DNA of 64,000 bases from Eutreptiella sp. 'Long Island Sound 2002' (taxonomy: Eukaryota > Euglenozoa > Euglenophyceae > Eutreptiales > Eutreptiaceae). A program made the translations under genes and the position numbers. The notes under the pieces were generated by a model. It did no database searches, was not told the origin of the DNA, and saw only the letters and a list, made by a program, of their open reading frames with translations. Positions within the stretch are counted from its first letter, which is position 1. Every line of letters begins with the position of its first letter. Positions 9,487 to 20,182 of the stretch are shown piece after piece. The stretch is taken from assembly GCA_964036045.1 (NCBI GenBank), contig OZ038383.1, positions 112,193,241 through 112,257,240 of the forward strand, in the 5' to 3' direction.

Positions 9487-12400
9487 CAGGCATGATACCC
9501 AGATTCCTGATCGACCATTACTTGATGTAGGGTCGCTTGTCTCCTCTCCCCTGGATCCGGCAGCGGATCCTTCTGTTGTAGTGGACGAGGTTGGTGTACA
9601 GTCCAAGCACAGGGCCCGTCAGTTTGTCACAAAGCTGTGGGTCTCTGATCGCAAGGGAAATTTCCACCTCGCCACTTGTTTGTGTGACAATGGATCAGAG
9701 GTAAATCTCCAATCCAATTCTTTCTTACCCGACGACTGCGTGTTTGAGTCGCCTCATCCTGTTACCCTCGAGGGAGTTTCTGGACATTCTCTCGCAGGTG
9801 GGCAACGCGGTTGTTATATATCAACTCATTTGGTCGCTCAAGACCTTTGAGACGAAGGTAATGTGGAGGAAGTTATCCTTAAGGATGACTACTTCTTTCG
9901 TGCCGACATAAAGTATGACCTTTACTTGGGCCATCCTTGGCTTAGCAAGAACAGGGTGGCGCCCGTAGGTCATCGGCGTTGTTTTTTGCTGGAGTCAGGT
10001 CCCTTGGAGCGTCCTGAATTTCGTTTTTTGCACGCAGGGTTTAAAAGTGCAGAAGAATTTTTGAAGCGAAAGGTTACACCAAAATTTGGCGAAGATGTCA
10101 CCATTGCAGAGGTGAATGGGAGTGCCGATTACTCCCGAGAGTTAGAATGTCTTCGTAGGGACTCCCAGCCACGACGCCCTTCGCGCTGGCACTCTTCATC
10201 CTACAGAGTTGTCGACAAATGGCGCGATACAATTTGTGAATATTTTTATGAACACCATTCCTTTTGGCCACAGTATGATGCCTTTGCTAACCGCGAGAAC
10301 AAGCGCTTTGACAAGCATTTTCGCGACGCTTGGACCCATAAATGGGACAAGAAGTTATGGATTAATCCTCCGTTTCACTTAATCCAGCAGGTCATCCACA
10401 AAATCAAGCAAGATAAAACCCAGGCGATTTTGGTTGTGCCCTTGTGGGACGACAAGCCTTGGTTTCAGGAATTACAAGACATTTGTGTAGATTACATCGA
10501 ACTTCCCAGGAAGATTAAGCTGTATGCCAGGGACGACACAGGTCCCCTGCCACAGCGGTCCTGGAGTTCGCTTGCATTCCTGGTGGATGGAAAGCTTTCT
10601 GACTCTAATTCTGCTGATTCTGGTACTGATTCCTGTGTTGGGTCTGAATCTGAGGTTGAGCGTGGTACTGATGATGAATCTTTTTTTTCTGATTTTTGTC
10701 CGTCAGATACCCAAGGTGATCCAACGTCAAATGGATCCGCCTCGTCTCCCTCTGCCCCAATACGATCGACATCGAAAAGAATCTTCAGTGCACGGGCGAA
10801 GAAAAATTTTAAATCGCGCCGCAAATTCAGAGTTTTTTATGAAAAACCCCGTGTGGAAGCTTTCATAGATCCTTTCGAGGAGCTGGATCACGAAGAGAAT
10901 CTCTGGAATGTCGACACTCGACCCACCTATCTTCAAGAGGCAGTTGATACGGACCTTTCTAGGGACATCCGTAAGAAGATTCTTCCTGCCAAGGTCGAAG
11001 AAGTCGCCAAAGTTTTTTCGACAGTAATTCCTGGCGATCAGGTGGACACTGAGTTGTGTTCCAAGAAAAGAGACAAGATTTTTGAGGAACGGAAGGACAC
11101 AACCCTTTCGGGGAAGTTGATCAAAGACCCCCCTGTCCGTGGGCAGTTCGCTGAAGCCTTCATCGAGCTTCGTGAAGGTTACAAGGCGAAGAAACAGCGT
11201 CCTTATGAGAATCATGGACACAAACATGAGATACTCAGAAAAATAATCGAGAGAAATCTCAGGGAATTTGGTTGGCTTGAGGGTTGTATGACCAGCGAAT
11301 GGTGCTGTGCACCCTTCACAGTCCCGAAGCCGCCGCCTGCAGACCAGAACACTATTGATGGTTGGCGAATGGTTGTTGATTTTCGCAATTTCAACGCCGA
11401 AACCAAGGCGGATTCACACCCCCTGCCCCTCATTGAGGAGGAGATCGCCAAGAGGGCAAGACGTCGTTTGTCTTCTGTGCTGGATCTCCGTCACGGCTTT
11501 CACCAAATGCCGTTGAGGAAGGACAGCCGACCTCTCACCTGTATGTGCACGCCATGTGGCCCAGTCCAGTGGACGGTCATGCCCATGGGCCTGAAGAACG
11601 CCCCTTCGTTTTTTCAAAGAATAATGGAGGATGTGCTTTTTACAGCTCATCCTGAGCTTCGTGCCTTCGTGAGTGTGTACATAGATGACATAATCATCGC
11701 GACAGAGGGGGAGGGACTGACCGAAGCCGAGCTGGTGGCCCTACATGAAAAGCAGCTGAACCAGGTTTTGGACATTCTTGATGCCAATCAGCTGATTTGT
11801 GGGCCAAAGAAGGGAAAATTATTTTTAAAATCAGGTGAATTTTGTGGTTCTCTCCTTGAGAATGGCACCCGACGACCCAGTCCAGGGAAGCTCGTCGCTA
11901 TTCAGAAGTGGAAGCGCCCTGAGACGATCACGGAATTGAGAGGATTCCTGGGTTGTTGCAATTTTTACCACACTTTTGTGCCGAATTATGCCAAATTTGC
12001 TGCCCCCCTCACTGAATTATTGAAGGTAGGGAGAGATGCAGGCAAGGCAGGTTCAAAGGTTCGTGTCAAGTGGACTGACGAGTGCGAGGAGGCCTTTCAT
12101 CACTTGAAGGCGGCCCTCTGCGAAGTCGCCTCGTTGCATGTGCCGCAATATGACCGACCCTTCTACATAAGAACCGACGCTTCTAGGTACGCGATCGGAG
12201 CTGTCCTTGAACAGGTTGATGAAGCCACCGGCGATCATTACCCTCTTGCATTTTGGTCTCGGAAGCTAGCCCCACGCCAAATGCAATGGTCGCCGCGTGA
12301 GCAAGAAACCTACGCCATAATCTGTGCTTTAAAAAAGTACCAATCGTGGGTTGGCACCAATCGAGTCGAGGTCCTGACGGATCATCGATCTCTGGAGTAT

Positions 12401-14635
12401 TGGGCCACTGAACACATTGATACTGTCGCGAGCCCAGCTGGTCGACGGGCCAGATGGCACGAATTTCTCAGTCTGTTTGACCTCCATGTGTCGTATTTGC
12501 CTGGAAAACACAACACGGTAGCGGATGCTCTGAGCCGATGGGCTTACCCCGCTTCAGAGGGGCTGCAAAGTACCAACATCCATGGTACGGAGCAGGACCG
12601 CCACGTCGTAATCGAGTGGGATCAGGAAGAAAAAAAGCTCATTCGACGTGAATGCATGCAATGCACTGTTAAACAGCACGCATGCCCGTGTCACGACATC
12701 ACAGCCTTTTCAGATCTGGCGCATGCTCATGAAATCTGCACCAAATCACTGAAAGTCGTGGAGAAAGTCACCGATCCCTCCTCAGGGAGTGTGAAACGGT
12801 TTGACTACACCCGACGTGTAAGTGGATTTCGGTTGATTCAGGGCATTAAGCGTCGAGATCCGGCCAAAACTCCACCCCTGCCGAAAGATTCCCTGATCAT
12901 CCGTGACTGGACGTCCGATTATCTGCAGGATTCCATGTTTAAAGAGGTCTTTGAGAATCTCAAATCCAAAGATGCTCACAAGGATGGAATCTATGCTGAG
13001 TACTCGTTGGATGGGGGGAAGCTGTGGATGGAGGGTAAATTGTGCGTACCAGACGCCCTGGCCCCCCGAGTGTTAAACTGGTGGCACAAATGGGAGTCCC
13101 CCCACGCACATGGCCGTAGAATATAGTCGATGATTCAACATAGGTTGTTTGGCTCACGGCTATATACTCACTGCATGAAAGTAGCCGCCGGATGTGCCCA
13201 ATGTGCTGTCTCGACGCCCCCCAGCGCGAAGAAGCACGGCCATCTGAGGCCACATCCTATTCTGCAGCGCCTCTTTAACAGAGTCACCAGTGATTTTTTC
13301 TATCTTGGTGAACTCGACGACGAAGAGTGCCATTGGACCAACAAAAAAGTCAATGGTGTGCTCCTTATTCAGTGCCGTCATTCCGGCTATATTCAGGTGT
13401 TGCCTTGCAACATCGAGTCAATGACTGGCAAGGCTGCCGCCAAATGGTGCGCGCAGACCTGGATGGGAGGTTGGGACGTCCCATCCGAGGTGGTTACGGA
13501 CTCAGGCAAAGAGTACACCTCCGAATGGTGGAGAGAATTATGTGCTCGCCTTGGAATCCACCACCTGCGATGTGAAATCCACTCGCATCGAGCGCTGTCT
13601 GGCGAAAGAGCCGGCCGCTCTATTATAAATATGCTTCGTAAGGAGCTCGCGAGTGAAAAAGATTTCCATTGGCTTGAAGTTCTCTTCGCATTGCTTCGCC
13701 GTTACCACAACACGCCTTTGTACCATGGCCTTTCTCCAAATGAAATTGTCTTTGGACGAAAGAAGTGTTGGTGGAACATGCCGTTGAATAATCCTCGCCC
13801 TTGTAAAGATGCTTCGTTGTTTTTGGACGACGTCCAACGAGCAGATAAAACTGTCTCGAAATTAATTGATAAGCATCAAGCTGACTGGCTTTGGGTCCAG
13901 AATCAAGGCCGAAAAAACCCCCACAATTTTGAAGTCGATGATCGAGTTTGGCTTCGAAAATCTGAAACCACCCTGGACGGAGATGATAAGCTTCTTCCCT
14001 TGTCGGAGGGGCCATTCGCTGTTACAGCGCGTCTCGGTGAGAACAGGTGGAGGATTCGTGTGGATGTCAGCAGGGAAATTGACGTTTCGGGCGATCGCCT
14101 CAAGAGAGAGATCCCCTCCCCCAAGGATCGGGTTAAACCCCTTTTTTGGACTTCGAAATTTTTGTCAGATCGGGTCATCGAAGGGGGGAAGTACGAACTG
14201 AAGAGGATTTTAGAAGCAAGACGTGACGCCAAGGGCGAATGGGAATTTCTATGTGAGTGGAGGGGCTTTGATTCCAGTCACAACAACTGGGAACCAGCCC
14301 ATTCTTTTGTCCATGGGTATACCAAGGGGTTCATCGACTTCCTCAAGAAGCACCCCGAAATTGGCGTACTCCTGACAGACTGTCTGTCGAAACCAGACAG
14401 ACAAGTGGAGAGCGACGGAAAAAGACCTGTGGTGAATCGAGATCCAGCCTGTTACGGCCCTCAGCAGCCACATTCCAGGGCTGATCCGTCGATCCCCCCT
14501 CCTGCGGTCAGGCCAGCCCAGGAACCAAATGAGGACCAAGCTTCTAGTTCGGCCGCTGTTTTGCAGCGCTCAAGCCGTACCAGGGCCCGACGAGACAGGT
14601 TGGTGGTCACCTGTATTCGTGCTTGGCCGAATTGA
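9452..14635 (+). pseudogene. pol: Pol polyprotein, copy 1 (two extra internal stops)
   Basis: Pol in the same frame as Gag: retropepsin-like protease, NPPF domain, RT with YIDDIIIA, RNase H with RTDAS, zinc-binding and DDE integrase, and a C-terminal chromodomain. The domains are described under copy 2. Two nonsense changes break this copy. TGA at 9848-9850 stands where copy 2 has TGG in the protease, and TAG at 13124-13126 stands where copy 2 has TGG just ahead of the integrase zinc-binding region. RT and RNase H core residues are still present, so the decay is by point mutation. RT-RNase H alone remains an uninterrupted stretch at 9863-13126. It ends with a TGA at 14633. Confidence 0.9.
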
Positions 14636-16481
14636 GGGAGATCCGTCGTGACTTGAGTCGCCGACGCCATGATCTGGGTAACAGTCGTCTAGTCCAGGGC
14701 GTCATGGCACTCGTCGCTAGGGCTCAAGGGTGTAGGTTCGAAACCCTTGCATGTCCAACTCCTACAAAAGCTCCAGCCTCGCCCCGTCGACCACTTATTT
14801 AAATGTGAGTGTTCTGACGACTTGAATAAACCACATTCTGCTCAATCCACTGTTCATTCTTCCTGATTACATCATGATGTGCAGAACTGCGAATGTTTGA
14901 TAATTTGACGTCAATCAACTTTTCTTTGGTCTCTGTTCGGCAGACAAGGCGTAGATACGCTGCCGAAAGCCACGGAGTGTGCTGCCGTGTTCAGAAAAAA
15001 CCAAACTCAGGCTTAATTCAGGCAGATTCGGGGTAATCTTGTCTCTGTTGGTCTGTGCATCTTTGGAATTTGGCTACTCGTGCAGATGGAAGCAAATGTA
15101 CATAGTAAAAACGCTGGCCAGCGACATTCACCCCTACAGGCACCCCCTGTAGTACTGGCTGCACCAGATGCGACGCCAGGAACTCAGATCTTACCTTCAT
15201 TTGCCGTGATGCGGAAGCCAAAGTCCAGATTCAGATCCAGGATCCTCAAATTTGCCTTGAATTTCTCAGGTTTGTCCTTCATTCTGCCATTGTTGCACGA
15301 AACCCCGACGTCAATTGTTCAGACAACCTTCAGACAGAGGCTCTAGGGACTTCTAAAAGCAACCTCTGAAGTCCGTAAGCTTCGTTGTATTTTTGGCACA
15401 CGCCAATGTGAGCTCAATCCGACCAGAAACTGTCGAAAATGGTGAATCCAAGTGTCTTGTGGGACTCCATCGAAAGATTGGCCTTGTCCAAGTCGAATGA
15501 CACCGCCGCCACTGTAAATAAAGGACTACTCGGTGTCTCTCAGTTATATACTGTCAGTCAAGCGCCTTCAGCGAACCTTCGGCGCGTTACATGCCAAAGA
15601 TCCAGGGCCATCATGTCCCATCATGATGCATCATCACATGATCCACATTTTCAATGAATCTGTTGGATGCTCGCGAACCAACGTGCCGGAAAGCACAATT
15701 GAGCTGAATAAACGACAATATATATTAACTCTAGTCTAAACGAAAGTGTTAGTAGTTTCAGTTCTAGACATTTCGCTTCATTTCACCTTCATCTTAGGGA
15801 ATTTGCTGATTTTAGGACAATTTAGGTTGATTTCCTTGTCATCTTCTCTGATTCCTCGAAGATCTGTGCCTAACTAAGTGAACAGAAAAACATCCCTACC
15901 TTCTGTGGTTCACTTAGGGCGTACAGACTACATCTGTATTTGTTTTCCCTCTCTGTGATTGTTTCATCTCCTTCATCTCTGCTCAATTTGATTCCCAATC
16001 TTGCTGAATCTTGTGATCATCCACCAGATGCGCCAAATCTGAAGCACATGCTGCACTTTTCAGAACGAGAAAAGCGGGACTAACACGATGTAGAGTTCGG
16101 CGAGGACACCGTAGCGTGCCCGCGACAGCGAAACTGTGCCAGAGCGCTGAGATGTCACTCCATTTCTTGATTCCCCCACTCAATCCACCAATAATCCACC
16201 TCATTCTCAACCAGTGCATGGTTTGGTATCGATCCTCGATACGTTTACATGCTCTTTAGCCCTTAACCTAATGTTTTACTGCACGGAGGACTGTTCGTCA
16301 CTCTTCATTCTGTCTCATTTCAGGTTCATCCATCCTGATTCAGTGCCAATTCAGCCCAAATCAGGTCAGATCAAGCAGATTTCGCCCCACCGAGGCTACA
16401 TTTCTATTTTTTCTGGGACTTACCCGCACTACGTTCTTCGTTGACGTAGCGACACACCCCAGTGTGTTTTTGCAGGGGGAG
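14636..16481 (+). other. 3' non-coding region of copy 1, with polypurine tract
   Basis: About 1.85 kb between the Pol stop and the 3' LTR, with no convincing gene; the longest open stretches are under 90 codons. It contains a tRNA-like segment (listed separately), AATAAA motifs near 14826 and 15708, and a purine run AGGGGGAG at 16474-16481 that abuts the LTR and serves as the likely polypurine tract for plus-strand priming. An env-type gene was looked for and not seen. The region is nearly identical in copy 2. Confidence 0.8.
14676..14757 (+). ncRNA. tRNA-like (pol III A/B-box) segment inside the retrotransposon, copy 1
   Basis: GGTTCGAAACC at 14735-14745 matches the tRNA B-box consensus, and GTCTAGTCCAGG about 45 nt upstream resembles an A-box. 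A partial acceptor pairing (GGGTA with a downstream TGTCC) can be drawn. The D and T stems pair poorly and no secure anticodon loop is found, so this looks like a decayed tRNA or a tRNA-derived SINE remnant carried by the element. The same segment is at 28229-28310. It may also be chance similarity. Confidence 0.3.
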
Positions 16482-17014
16482 TGTAAGTGCGGCTAACCCC
16501 CATCTGCTCAGATTTTAGCAGATCTGCCCCACATTGGCTACATTTTGGCCATTTTCACTGCTTCGGCGGAATCGCCGCCTCGCAGCTCAGTCTCAGGATC
16601 AGACCTATATATTTCTGATATGCCGGATCTGATTCCGCGGTCCATTCTCCGTAAATCCGCCGCGTTCCGATCGTTTGCCTGGAATCGCCATTTGCCGCTG
16701 ACGCGCGCTCGCGGGCCAGATCGGCCAAATATTTTTCACAATCGGATTTATTTAAATCTTTTCAGATAGTTTTGGACACTCAGATGTACTTAGAATAATC
16801 CGCATCAATTTTCTTCATAGACTGGGATTTTCTGCCGGATAACAATCAGCATGGATCTTGCTTCCGTTGTTGCTGCTCTCGCCTCCGTTGGTGTCCGTGT
16901 ATCCGGTTCTACCCCCAACAGCAGCGTTCAGGTCGACTTCTCGCGTGCCTGCCCCACTGGTCTTGCCGGCCCCGAGCCCTCCGGCACCTTCCACGACCCA
17001 GGGCAGCACTTTCA
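16482..17014 (+). repeat. 3' LTR of copy 1
   Basis: 533-bp LTR matching 6050-6582 with about 8 substitutions, followed by the GGGAG duplication at 17015. It carries its own copy of the Gag ATG (16851). From there the frame runs out of the element into satellite and stops at 17033, so this short ORF is only the LTR-borne N-terminus of Gag and not a gene. Confidence 0.95.
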
Positions 17015-19649
17015 GGGAGCTAAAGGGAGCTGAAGGGAGCTAAAGGGAGCTGAAGGGAGGTAAAGGGAGCTGAAGGAATGTGAAGGGAGGTAGAGGGAGC
17101 TAAAGGGATCTAAAATGAGGTAAAGGGGGCTAAAAGGAGCTAAAGGGAGCTGAAGGGAGCTAAAGGGATCTGAAGGGAGCTAAAGGGAGCTGAAAGAATG
17201 TGAAGGGAGGTAGGGGGAGCTAAAGGGATCTAAAATGAGGTAAAGGGAGCTAAAGGGAGCTAAAAGGAGGCTGAAGGGAGCTAAAGGGAGCTAAAGGGAG
17301 CTAAAGGGAGCTGGAGGGAGCTAGAGGGAACTCAAGGAATGTGGAAGGAGGTAGAGGGAGCTAAAGGTATCTAAAATGAGTTAAAGGGGGCTAAAAGGAG
17401 CTAAAGGGAGCTGAAGGGAGCTAAAGGGAGCTGAAGGGAGCTAAAGGGAGCTAAAGGGAGCTGAAGGGAGCTGAAGGGAGGTAAAGGGAGCTGAAAGGGA
17501 GCTAAAGGGAGCTGAAGGGAGCTAAAGGGAGCTAAAGGGAGCTGAAAGGGAGCTGAAGGGAGGTAAAGGGAGCTGAAAGGGAGCTAAAGGGAGCTGAAGG
17601 GAGCTAAAGGGAGCTGAAGGGAGCTAAAGTGAGCTGAAGGAATGTGAAGGGAGGTGGAGGGAGCTAAAGGGATCTAAAATGAGGTAAAGGGAGCTAAAGG
17701 GAGCTAAAGGGAGCTGAATGGAGCTAAAGGGAGCTGAAGGGAGCTAAAGGGAGCTGGAGGGAGTTAAAGGGAGCTGAAGGAATGTGAAGGGAGGTAGAGG
17801 GAGCTAAAGGGATATACAATGAGGTAGAGGGGGCTAAAAGGAGCTAAAGGGAGCTGAAGGGAGCTAAAGGGAGCTGGAGGGGGGGAAAGGGAGCTGGGGG
17901 AATGTGAAGGGAGGTAGAGGGAGCTAAAGGGATCTAAAATGAGGTAAGGGGGGCTAAAAGGAGCTAAAGGGAGCTGAAGGGAGCTAAAGGGAGCTGAAGG
18001 GAGCCAAAGGGAGCTGAAGGAATGTGAAGGGGGGTAGAGGGAGCTAAAGGGATCTAAAATGAGGTAAAGGGGGCTAAAGGGAGCTGAAGGGAGCTGAAGG
18101 GAGCTGAAGGGAGCTGAAGGGAGCTAAAGGGAGCTGAAGGGAGGTAAGGGGAGCTGAAGGAATGTGAAGGGAGGTAGAGGGAGCTAAAGGGATCTAAAAT
18201 GAGGTAAAGGGGGCTAAAAGGAGCTAAAGGGAGCTGAAGGGAGCTAAAGGGAGCTGAAGGGAGCTAAAGAGAGCTGAAAGAATGTGAAGGGAGGTAGAGG
18301 GAGCTAAAGGGATCTAAAATGAGGTAGAGGGAGCTAAAGGGAGCTGAAGGGAGCTGAAGGGAGGTAAAGGGAGCTGAAAGGGAGCTAAAGGGAGCTGAAG
18401 GGAGCTAAAGGGAGCTAAAGGGAGCTGAAGGGAGCTGAAGGGAGGTAAAGGGAGCTGAAAGGGAGCTAAAGGGAGCTGAAAGGAGCTAAAGGGAGCTGAA
18501 GGGAGCTAAAGTGAGCTGAAGGAATGTGAAGGGAGGTGGAGGGAGCTAAAGGGATCTAAAATGAGGTAAAGGGAGCTAAAGGGAGCTAAAGGGAGCTGAA
18601 GGGAGCTAAAGGGAGCTGAAGGGAGCTAAAGGGAGCTGGAGGGAGTTAAAGGGAGCTGAAGGAATGTGAAGGGAGGTAGAGGGAGCTAAAGGGATATAAA
18701 ATGAGGTAGAGGGGGCTAAAAGGAGCTAAAGGGAGCTGAAGGGAGCTAAAGGGAGCTGGAGGGGGGGAAAGGGAGCTGGGGGAATGTGAAGGGAGGTAGA
18801 GGGAGCTGAAGGGATCTAAAATGAGGTAAGGGGGGCTAAAAGGAGCTAAAGGGAGCTGAAGGGAGCTAAAGGGAGCTGAAGGGAGCTAAAGGGAGCTGAA
18901 GGAATGTGAAGGGGGGTAGAGGGAGCTAAAGGGATCTAAAATGAGGTAAAGGGGGCTAAAGGGAGCTGAAGGGAGCTGAAGGGAGCTAAAGGGAGCTGAA
19001 GGGAGCTAAAGGGAGCTGAAGGGAGGTAAGGGGAGCTGAAGGAATGTGAAGGGAGGTAGAGGGAGCTAAAGGGATCTAAAATGAGGTAAAGGGGGCTAAA
19101 AGGAGCTAAAGGGAGCTGAAGGGAGCTAGAAGGGAGCTGAAGGGAGCTAAAGGGAGCTGAAAGAAAGTGAAGGGAGGTAGAGGGAGCTAAAGGGATCTAA
19201 AATGAGGTAAAGGGATCTAAAGGGAGCTAAAAGGAGGCTGAAGGGAGCTAAAGGGAGCTAAAGGGAGCTGAAGGGAGCTGAAGGGAGCTAAAGGGAACTG
19301 AAGGAATGTGAAAGGAGGTAGAGGGAGCTAAAGGGATCTAAAATGAGTTAAAGGGGGCTAAAAGGAGCTAAAGGGAGCTGAAGGGAGCTAAAGGGAGCTG
19401 AAGGGAGCTAAAGGGAGCTGAAGGGAGCTGACGGGAGCTGAAGGCAGGTAAAGGGAGCTGAAAGGGAGCTAAAGGGAGCTGAAGGGAGCTAAAGGGAGCT
19501 AAAGGGAGCTGCAGGGAGCTGAAGGGAGGTAAAGGGAGCTGAAAGGGAGCTAAAGGGAGCTGAAGGAATGTGAAGGGGGGTAGAGGGAGCTAAAGAGATC
19601 TAAAATGAGGTAAAGGGGGCTAAAGGGAGCTGAAGGGAGCTGAAGGGAG
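17015..19649. repeat. 10-bp satellite, array 2
   Basis: Same satellite as array 1, lying between the two LTR elements. It contains marked variants such as AATGTGGAAGGAGG, AAAGGTATCT and AGGAGGCTGAAGG. The first few hundred bases recur, variants included, directly after copy 2 (from 30568) and again near 32290-32620. It ends with GGGAG at 19645-19649, the left target duplication of copy 2. No genes are seen. Confidence 0.97.
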
Positions 19650-20182
19650 TGTAAGTGCGGCTAACCCCCATCTGCTCAGATTTTAGCAGATCTGCCCCAC
19701 ATTGGCTACATTTTGGCCATTTTCACTGCTTCGGCGGAACCGCCGCCTCGCAGCTCAGTCTCAGGATCAGACCTATATATTTCTGATATGCCGGATCTGA
19801 TTCCGCGGTCCATTCTCCGTAAATCCGCCGCGTTCCGATCTTTTGCCTGGAATCGCCATTTGCCGCTGACGCGCGCTCGCGGGCCAGATCGGCCAAATAT
19901 TTTTCACAATCGGATTTATTTAAATCTTTTCAGATAGTTTTGGACACTCAGATGTACTTAGAATAATCCGCATCAATTTTCTTCATAGACTGGGATTTTC
20001 TGCCGGATAACAATCAGCATGGATCTTGCTTCCGTTGTTGCTGCTCTCGCCTCCACTGGTGTCCGTGTATCCGGTTCTACCCCCAACAGCAGCGTTCAGG
20101 TCGACTTCTCGCGTGCCTGCCCCACTGGTCTTGCCGGCCCCGAGCCCTCCGGCACCTTCCACGACCCAGGGCAGCACTTTCA
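19650..20182 (+). repeat. 5' LTR of copy 2
   Basis: 533-bp LTR with TG/CA ends, a TATA-like box at the equivalent position (about 19774) and the Gag ATG at 20019 inside it. At one informative site (TCTTTT against TCGTTT) the two 5' LTRs of the window agree with each other against the two 3' LTRs; another site groups them differently. Confidence 0.95.

Larger units (their letters stand above)
6050..17014 (+). mobile_element. Ty3/gypsy chromodomain LTR retrotransposon, copy 1 (defective)
   Basis: A 10,965-bp full-length LTR retrotransposon inserted in the satellite. It has 533-bp LTRs starting TG and ending CA, with imperfect terminal inverted repeats TGTAAGTGC / GCACTTTCA. The 5-bp duplication GGGAG flanks it (6045-6049 and 17015-17019). 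A primer-binding site follows the 5' LTR directly and a polypurine tract precedes the 3' LTR. Domain order is Gag, protease, NPPF domain, RT, RNase H, integrase, chromodomain, which is the Ty3/gypsy order with a chromovirus-type end. The two LTRs differ at about 8 of 533 positions, so the insertion is not recent. Three stops absent from copy 2 (8240, 9848, 13124) make it non-functional on its own. Confidence 0.95.

Noticed and set aside
8240-9850. UGA reassigned to Trp in this organism
   Set aside because: Trp is encoded by TGG throughout, and one TGA (8240) replaces a Leu codon. TGA also ends Pol, ORF3 and ORF4 where the proteins look complete. One TGG/TGA difference (9848) alone is not enough.
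14636-16481. env-like gene after Pol in the LTR element
   Set aside because: No open frame above about 90 codons, and no signal peptide or membrane segment is evident in either copy.
16851-17033. Small ORFs starting at the LTR Gag ATG and running into satellite (also 30404-30586)
   Set aside because: They are the LTR-borne Gag N-terminus read out of the element; no independent gene.
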